Assembly: GCF_033118175.1 (NCBI RefSeq)
Contig: NC_083701.1
Location: forward strand, 57,598,501-57,662,500
Reading direction: 5' to 3'
From: Dama dama
Lineage: Eukaryota; Chordata; Mammalia; Artiodactyla; Cervidae
Length of the DNA: 64,000 nt
Below, in pieces: positions 55,411 to 64,000 of this stretch (position 1 is the stretch's first letter; every line of letters starts with the position of its first letter). The position numbers were made by a program, and so were the translations under genes. The notes beneath the pieces are model-generated. The model was given only the letters and a program-made list of their open reading frames with translations. It ran no database searches and had not been told where the DNA came from.

Positions 55411-58400
55411 GACTTACAGCAGCAAAATTCTTGAATACCCAAAATTTTGCATGAAATGTCTGGATATTCCCAAATTCTTCAAAGTCCATGGATCCCAGCC
55501 TAAGAGTTCTTGATTAACTATGCAATAATTAATTTTTCTTCTTTGGGCTAATAACAACATGCATTCAATATTTGTTTCACCTCTGGTAATACCTAAGAGA
55601 TTATGTCTCAGTATAAAGAACACTAGTGCTAACCAGTTTAGAGAAAACAAATCCTTAAAACTCTTCATTAGTAACATCCTACACTTCAACCCTCTTGTTT
55701 CTCTTTCTTTAAAATGTAAACTTACAAACCAAGGATTAAAAAACATAGAAGCGAGCTGCAGACTAATCATTCCAGCCACTGCATCTCAAATTCACACTCT
55801 TCCTCAAAATGAGATTTCCAAAGCTGTAGAAACTAATCAAGAAATTGGAGTCTAGCTGACCACAGAGCTGATGGCTGCTTTCCATTTATAAGGACTGCTG
55901 ATCTTAATTATTTTTATGATGTGACACCTTTTTCATTTGTCGATTCTAATTTTCCTCAATGTATAATTAGATATTTTTCAGGAGTAGCTTACCCATATGC
56001 AAAATGTATGCAGTTCAAAACCACATGGAATCACAGAAACAAACAGAAAACACTAAAGGAATAAAGGGGTTGAGAAGGCAGTATTAGATAATCTATGATA
56101 TTGTGTGTGTGTGTGCATGTATGCACAAAGAAAAGCAAATAAACTTTAGATACCTGTTCATGGATACTCAGAAAAGGAAAAAAACCTCTAATACTTATCA
56201 AAGCTATTTGCATTTTACAACTGTTACACCACCTTGAAACAAAACATCATTGTTACTGAATAACTGAGAAATGGCATCACAGACTTAGGCAGCAACTGTG
56301 CTATGGAAATTCACTTGTGCTCTTCTTTCCCTGATGTTACAAAAAGTGTTGACCATTATTAGCTACCACCAGTAAACAACATCCATCAGAAATGTAATCA
56401 TCAGCATAGAATCACAGAAGTGCCCCTTTGCCTGAAGTATCTTTCCTGAAAAAGTTTTTGTAACCACACTTACAATTCTTCATTATTCCTGAGAGAGAGA
56501 GAGAAAGACAGGTCTCCCTGTTCCATATTAATGTATGTACAAGTGACTAGGTCCCTTTCTTATGGCACCTTTCTTGGAAGTATTACTAATCACGGCTGAA
56601 ATGGCCATTAGCCCCCTTCCCTGATCACTCATTACGAGTGCCACTCCAGGTTTCCGCGCAAGGGCTTTCATACAGTATTCCACTTATACTATCAGCAATA
56701 CCGCACCTTGCAGAATTCATCCCGCTGGTATTAAGCCTCCAGTATTAGCTAAGACCCAACTGTCCTTTAGAGATCTGACCCTTAAAACTCAGAGAAAAGC
56801 GATACATCCTGAAGGATTTCTAGAGAGTATCAAACTGTCCTAAATCTAAATTCAAATCCAAGCTGTCCAAATTCCAGTACTCTAGCAATTATACTACTTT
56901 TCATGGCTAACTAACACTGGAAAACATTTTACTCGAAAACTAGCTACTTTGATTTATTTTCTTTCTTCCCTTCCTTGTTCCTTCTAATAGCAGACAAAAT
57001 TGATCTAATTTACCTAATAATAGATATAATCAATATCTACTATTAATTATGTTCAAATTAAAAAAGTGAACTACAATGTTGTTCTGTAGTAGCATATAAA
57101 CTAATATATTTTTAGGTGATTGTAATATGTGCCCAGAATTTGGAATTTTCCATAATTAAAATACAAAGAAACATTCTATTAATCCTATCACCAGTAAGAA
57201 TAAAGTTCAGCAAATGACAGCCACAGTCATTCACTAACCACAGACCTGTAGAAAATATAAAGTTCTCCCATCGTGTCGAGTAAGGTTTTCCCAGACTCTG
57301 GCATGGCTAAACCATGAACGAGAATATTTTTCACCTAAACTTCACATAATCTATGATACCCAAACACCTGGAACTGATAACTCTAGATTAATTTACACTG
57401 TAATTTCCCCTCTGTAAATCTGTATTTCTCCATAAGAAGTAGTTTTTAAATATTAAATTTAGTCAGTTTATGTGTCATGATTTTTACCCTACAAGACTAT
57501 AGTAAAATGAAGTATGCAAATGTCATTATATATTGCAAAATATCACATAAAATAGCACATAATTATTAAATAAACACATGCCCTTGCCCTTATGACATAA
57601 ACCATGTAACAACATTGAGTTAAACAAAACTGGAAGGGAGTCACACATTTTTGTTTGTAGACTGAATCTTCATGCCTTTAAGATACTATCAATTGTTAGG
57701 GCCTGGACCTAAAAGAGAAAGAATGAAATATTAATAATGTCCCACCTTGTGGGAGCTCGGTATTACTTGACACTACACGGAAACCGACCTTTTTGTCCTT
57801 CAGGCTTGCCTCCCAGGCCCCATCTTCTATCGCAAAAGCCAAATCATCTGATCCCAAACTAACTGTCAACTGCCTGTGATGGTGGGGAAGCCAGACATCA
57901 ATCAATCAGGTTTTATCAGACGCTCTCTTCGTTTCTCTGTTGTGCTCATCTTATCATCTGACCCAGTTGTAGCCCAGACTTCAGAGGCTTAAGCAACTTG
58001 ATGACAAAATATGCTCCTGTTTGTCCAAGATGCACATTGTTAAGAAGTGGGGTGATATTTTTAGCAGCTACCTAATATATTTGCAAATGAACTCTTGAAT
58101 ATTTCAGATTTGCACAAGCCCCATGGTGGTCAGTCTCTCCTGCACACTGAGACTGTTCTTGGCTATGGGAGGCCCAATAAATCCAAAATATGCAAAAGTA
58201 CTTAGGTGCAAGTTAAATGTCATCGGAAAATATGATTATTTTCATGGCAATGTGGCAGAAAGGCTATCAACATGAGAATTTCAGGATGGCACTTCAAGCG
58301 AAAGAAGACCTAATTGATAAATGTGCACAATACAAATTCAGATAATTTTACACTAAATAAATAAAAGCAAGTCAGAAAATTAAAAACCTTTTTAACTATT

Positions 58401-61400
58401 CCTATTAACTGGAGTCTTGGAGGAAAAAAAGTGTTTAAATCTTCAATGCTGTTGGCAAAACCACATTAGCTGTCCCACTGCTCTAATAATATAAATAATG
58501 TACTCCGATACACAAACTAGTTGGGTAAGGAATCAACTGTGACATAGATCATGAGTTTGACAGTTTTTAATTCAAACAAAATATCTGTTACATAATTTTT
58601 ATACAAAACTGACAAGAGTGTGGCTATAAGTACTCCATGTTAGTATAAGCAACTGTCCTCTTGCTTATTTTCCTTAAAAATCAAAAGAACAACTTTTATA
58701 AGATTTTCATTAATAGGCAATATTGTCAGTATCCCATTCAGCTTGCATTTAAATTTTCACTGAACTACATTTTGAAAGTATTTTAAGAGCAGTATAAAAT
58801 TTATCCACAAAATTTATTCACATAAATACATACATTAATCATATAGGTACGGGCTATAAAACATCACAATGTGTTACAGTGATGTATGTTGACATGGATG
58901 AAAATGCACACCATGAAAGCAATTTGTACACAACAAATGAGAAAGTACAAAAATAACTTGTATAGCATTCCGAAAGATTCCCACTAAATTCACAGGGTCT
59001 TATTTTTAAAAAATGCCTTTGAACTTCTCAGCAGACAGCAAGGAAGGAGTCTTACTAGTATATAGCATTTTATATTTTTGAATGTAAATAGGGAACTAAA
59101 CAAGCTTCTACTTGCAATATGTTTTTTTCTCATTTTACATTACTATAAGAAATTGTTTTAAATCTATTAAAAAAGTTCTTGATACCAAATATGATAAAAT
59201 TAAGTTATAACACAAAGTTTCATCATTGAATTAAAAATAATCAGAACTTTTAATTGAATTATCTGATAATCTTTAAAACTTGTATTCTAAAGTAGGTAAT
59301 TTAAATATAGTAAGCCAGAGAGAAAAGGACAGTATCGAGTGTATCATTATTTAATTTTATTCTTTAAACCCACTTAGTAGTATATGATTTTTAGTTATTT
59401 TTTGACACACATTCAGAGGAATCTGGTCCTCAACTGAAATTAAATATTTGTTTATTCACTAGATTTCATCTTCTAACTTCCAGTTTATTGCAGGCTTACA
59501 ATAATATGAGAATATACCACAGTAAAGCAAGTCTTTTATCTTAAAGAGTACACCCTTATTTATATTACAAAGAAGCAACTAATAATAAAATTAAAAGTTC
59601 CAGATTAATAGGTAGTAAAGGTCAAATATTTGTCTCTAAGTTTTATAATTGATTATTCACCCAACTCAAGTTTAAAGATTTCTCCAAATTTTGAAATAAA
59701 TAATTTCAGAAACTGTGGCTGAAACACCTGTGTCAAGCAACTCACAAGGTATCTTACAGATACAATATTATATGGATGTCAACTTGTTGAAAATTCTCTT
59801 AAACTGTCTCAACAAGAGATGTTCACAAAGTTTTACAAATGCAGATTGAGTAATTCATATCTTCAAAAGGATTTCTCTAAGAAGGGTATCAATTAAAAAA
59901 TAACAGTAAATATATCTTCAGTAAATGCCTGCCTATTTAGAGATAATTTTAGATTCATTTTAAAGTTTAAACAAACTTTTCAAATAGCTTTGTTAGTAGG
60001 TTGTACAGAAACTAGGCACAGTAGCTTTATGCAGACTATTAAAACTCTGTACATGTGCGGTAGCCTACATAAAAGCTATATTTTATATACATTCGTGGTA
60101 GTTGATTAGGATACATCTAAAATTATCAAAAGTCAAATCATGTAAAAAAAATATCAGACTAAGACCATTCAACAACTTCTAGCAATTCAAAGGGGCAGAA
60201 GCCAGTGGCAGATGCCCAGATGAAATGAAGGCCTATTTAATACTAAACACTACACTAGAGCCTCTTATAAACATATTCCTTTTTTTTTACCCTCATGGGG
60301 ATATCACCAGAATATTAAATAATAAATAGCACTGCCTTGCAGACTATATAAAGAGTTGACTTTCCAGCTATTACATGGACAATGGCTGGAATGAATAAGC
60401 AATTATATGACATTGGTTATAATCATCAGGCATTTAACATTCGTTTTTAAAATCTCCAAAATCATGAGATATGTATACAGCTTCCCCATAAACACATATT
60501 TAAGTTTATTTAGTGCCCACAACCTCAAGAATAAAGTAGAGCATTTCAGGTACCATTTCTAAATCCAATTTTTAATCTTTAGCACAATTTTTTAAAATAA
60601 TCAATGAATTTCCAAGGATCTGATTTAGAAAAAAAAATGTTCATTTTAAGCAATCTCTATATCTTAGATTCATTTTAAGCAATCACTATATCTTAGAAAT
60701 AACAACAACAAAAAAAAACCAACAACAATAGCATGTCTTTTATTTCCTGGCTTTGGCAACTTAAGTTCTTTTATTATCTCTGCAAACATCCTTCAGAGAC
60801 ATCTATCCTTTGAGCTTACTACATTAGGATTTCCTTTATTAGTAATGAATATTTGTTAACACAGAAACAGTCCTATAACACTTCTTTCTTGGACCTTTCA
60901 GAGCAAAACTCTCCGGCTGAGACACGGGGCTGCTTATCTTGTACCCATCATGAGGCAAAACTGGTCCTCAAAAGCACTTTTTAAAAAATAGTGGATATAT
61001 TATAATGACCCGGAGAGAGGGATGAAAGAGAGAAAAATAAGAGCTTATTTTAACACCTGAAATCTTGACCAAAATCAGTTCAACCCAGTAACTATCATAT
61101 ATTCATTTTTAGATATATTTGTCAAAAGCACAAATTACTAAGGCTTTAAATAATCCTGACTAGAAAATTCTGTACCTTTTTGTCATCTCAAAAAGACAGT
61201 CTGACTGTAATGGTATGACACCCTCCCAGACAAGCCTCTCAGCATTAATATTTAAATCTTACCTATCCCTTGTGATTGGAATTCAGCCTCTATTCACAAA
61301 CAAAAACTAAATCAATGTTCTTAGAGTTCAAACTAGATCCCTAAACAGTTTGCCACTCTCTATGCACAGATAAGATAAACTTTCTTTGACCCAAGAGATG

Positions 61401-64000
61401 AAGTTGCCATGACGATCAGAGAGTCCACTTTCTATATTGATATTTTGCTGATGTAACAACAAATAGAACCAGATCCTAGTGCCGATAATGGTGATTAATT
61501 AATACTAATATTGATCCCTACAAGCAAGAGACAAGGCTATTAACTTGAAGCCTGAAAAGTCAATTGTTACCTGTGGCAGAGATACTAGGAGCTGATTTGG
61601 AAGCATAATAAACAAATGTGCTATCTTTATGCTAATACCTTTAAAGAGATAGTACTTTCTAGAATGCCAAATATTACCATGTCTCAGCTTATTAACTTAA
61701 TTGCATTTCAGTATTTAAAAATGTAACCTTATTGAATGATACATACTTACCCCTTTATCTATGGTGGAAACACATTCTCTGGCAACTGAAGTAAGGGACT
61801 TCTGTTGCTATTCATTTGGTGAAGGAATGAACTGATAATTTTACACAGTGGCAGGTGCTGAATTAGACAGGGTTTCAAAAATACCTGCAGTGTTCTTCTG
61901 AAATGTCCTACTAATCCTTCAGAAATGGGAAAGCAACAAAAACTCCAAGGGAATATGACTTGGAGAATGAGCGCTCCAAAGCTAACATACTCACTCATAA
62001 TTTTTAGCAAACAAAGACTGCATTGAAGAAAGTATTCTTGAAAAAACTTTTTTTATTCCTAGATACACCTAATTTTAGATTTTTCACACAATTTGGCCAA
62101 ACACCAAAAAACTTGCTCTAAACAGCATCACTTCATCTAAAACTTGAATATACATTCTTTTGAAAGAAATTGAGAAGGCACCGTTTTGGAATGTAAAACT
62201 TAATCACAGAATGTAGAATAAGTAAGATTATTTATTTAATACCTTTTAAACAAGTTACACATTGAAAAGGAGATGTGATTAAAACATCAATTATAAGTCC
62301 ATTCTTGATTTACCTTGTTTATGGGGAAGAACAAAATTATCCATATTAGAAATCCATACATCTAGTCCCAATATGTCATTTTAGCAAACACATTAGCTTC
62401 AATCTTGTTCTCTCAAAACTTTTTCCAGTGATAAGAACTAGTAGCAAAAGGGACTAATTAGTTCCATTTCTTTGTTTTTACCATGTGAAGGAAGAGCTAA
62501 TTTAAAAGTCCTTAAATAGTCCTCAAACAGTAGAAATAACATGGATTAGGGAGGCCTTGAAGAGCTCTACCTTAACTGTGACACAGAGTTAATTTACACT
62601 ACCATACAGGCAAAACATATATACATATGAGCTAGACAACTAACATAATCAATCAATATCTTAATTTACTCTCAAAATTAACCAGAAACAAATTGATGTG
62701 TAAATCTTTGCATTAACCCTTAAATATAAAATATATTTTAAATTAGCAGGATGTAAAAATCAGAAGCTAATCGTTTAACTGCACTACTGTCTTACACAAC
62801 TTAATAGCACCAACTTAAAATAAGACGAGTCACATATTTTCTATGTCTACATTTAAATAGCTCAGAAGATATTTTAATTTGCAAAGACTTATTGGTACCT
62901 TGGAATGTCTAAAGTGAACATTGATTTCTTATGTGAAATTCAGAGAGATGCTTTACACTCCTTATAATTGAACCCATATACAATCACATTATTCTTAACG
63001 TTTCTGGTTATAATTTATAGAGGCGTTCAAACTTCTTTGTCCATTTAAAATATTGAGACATATAATATTAAAACTCATAATTTTTCTTCCTGCATAATTT
63101 TACAAATGAACCACTTTAGAAAGCTACCAGAAGTGGAAAACACAAGAGTTACTCTTTTAATTCCAAGTCATATCACAAAGTTTTAACCCTAAACTCTTTT
63201 GTAGCAACTAGGGATATGAAACGCTACTACATTTATATTTGCATTGTAACTGCACTGCACTTAAAAAAAAAAAAAAACAACTCTGACTTCATGATTAATG
63301 GTCTTTAGAAGTAAACTTTCTTATATTCTCTTCAACTCTTAAAAACTAGGATTCACCTATTAGCCATTTCTTAACTTTCTTATTTTTAAAATATCTACTA
63401 AATATTCTTAGATTTTTTTTGAGAAAAATTTTCTTTATTGATATATTTCAAATATGTAATAAAGAAATTAATTTTTTTACATTACATTGGGTACCAACAT
63501 TTCTATTTTATTAACAAAACAGCTAGTATACATAATATATTTTGCTTTAGTTCATGGCCAGTGTAAAAATAGATTTTCTGAAATGTTACTCAGTTATAAA
63601 ATGTAGAAAATAAAATCCCTAATATGAGATACAACATAAACCAAAAAGAAAGGTTTATCTTTTAATGTTATATTTAATTATTTTTTAAATCCAAAGAAGT
63701 GAATAATATGTTTCAAAGCAAAAAAAATCTGTCTTAATATTTTGCAGATAAAAAAACAAAACATTCTGGATATGAGTGATCACTATATTTCAAATGTGCA
63801 CAGCATACCCAAAGCCCTTTTTAAAAATAATAATATTTATGATAATACAGAAGTTAATTAACCCCAAAATTATAGATTTAATATTAATACATGAAACACT
63901 AAAGAAAAGAATCCTACACTAGAACAATGAAGAATAACCACAACCACCTCTTTGTATAACATAATTTTAAGGTTCTAAAAATGATCCGTTAGAGGTTTTC
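55411..64000. other. 8.6 kb with no gene and no recognised interspersed repeat
   Basis: AT-rich unique DNA to the window end. I recognise no SINE, LINE, LTR or DNA transposon here, only short (TG)n and (GA)n runs near 56103 and 56488, poly-A at 63261-63275 and a 29-bp tandem duplication at 60640-60697. The block 57690-58060 is GC-richer, with a 69-codon minus-strand frame (57696-57905) that opens with TTG, not ATG, and matches nothing known to me. No exon or promoter can be supported. Confidence 0.5.
60640..60697. repeat. Tandem duplication, 29-bp unit, two copies
   Basis: The unit at 60640-60668 repeats without a gap at 60669-60697 with one mismatch (T to A). Its near identity implies a recent duplication. 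Confidence 0.95.

Noticed and set aside
57696..57905. A 69-codon minus-strand frame as an exon or small protein gene
   Set aside because: It opens with TTG, shows no clear splice sites or polyadenylation context, and matches no protein I know. Kept only as a finding about the DNA block.
1..64000. Endogenous retroviral proviruses or LTR pairs
   Set aside because: No LTR pair, primer-binding site or gag/pol/env-like frame was recognised.
1..64000. CRISPR arrays, operons, bacterial terminators
   Set aside because: The sequence is mammalian; the short tandem repeats seen have two copies only and no spacer structure.

Overview
This window is nuclear DNA from a ruminant artiodactyl, very probably a pecoran such as cattle, sheep, goat or deer. 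The species cannot be fixed from the sequence alone. The diagnosis rests on lineage-specific mobile elements: nine fragments of the RTE-clade LINE BovB, more than ten tRNA-derived Bov-tA SINEs, one dimeric Bov-A2 SINE with its (AGC)n tail, a CHR-type artiodactyl SINE, and L1 3' ends of bovine type. Older mammalian repeats (L2, MIR, MER5A, old L1) lie beneath them. I found no gene, exon or RNA gene that I can defend. The longer open frames are pieces of BovB or L1 ORF2, or chance frames in repeats. The window is best read as intergenic or deep intronic DNA.

Layout. 0-5.7 kb: an ancient repeat remnant, then a BovB 5' fragment split by a dimeric Bov-tA (12-bp target duplication), an L2 piece and AT-rich unique DNA with two short tandem duplications. 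5.7-7.9 kb: a long L1 3' half with a (CA)n microsatellite inside it. 8.4-10.8 kb: ancient repeat DNA carrying a Bov-A2. 11.4-12.8 kb: an L1 tail split by a BovB. 13.2-17.2 kb: four more BovB pieces, two plus and two minus, forming inverted repeats. 17-29 kb: mostly unique AT-rich DNA with MIR, two Bov-tA, a CHR SINE, MER5A and a double hairpin at 26.2 kb. 29.4-39.1 kb: a BovB and several Bov-tA with readable target duplications, and a MER5A. 41-46.5 kb: a bovine-type L1 end, an 800-bp BovB with the longest open frame in the window, and a cluster of minus-strand SINE/BovB insertions. 46.5-55.4 kb: mostly unique DNA, then L1 ends, MIR, L2 and two Bov-tA. 55.4-64.0 kb: 8.6 kb in which I recognise no interspersed repeat.

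Nothing here forms an operon or pathway. What can be read is insertion history: nested insertions, target-site duplications and dead reverse transcriptase motifs. There are also a few structures not explained by the repeats: a 60-bp direct duplication flanking a SINE, a perfect 15-bp inverted repeat followed at once by a second hairpin, isolated G-quadruplex motifs, a 16-bp CpG-containing palindrome, and several unique blocks with clustered homeodomain/POU-like motifs that are candidate conserved noncoding elements. I did not find evidence of a previously undescribed biological system.
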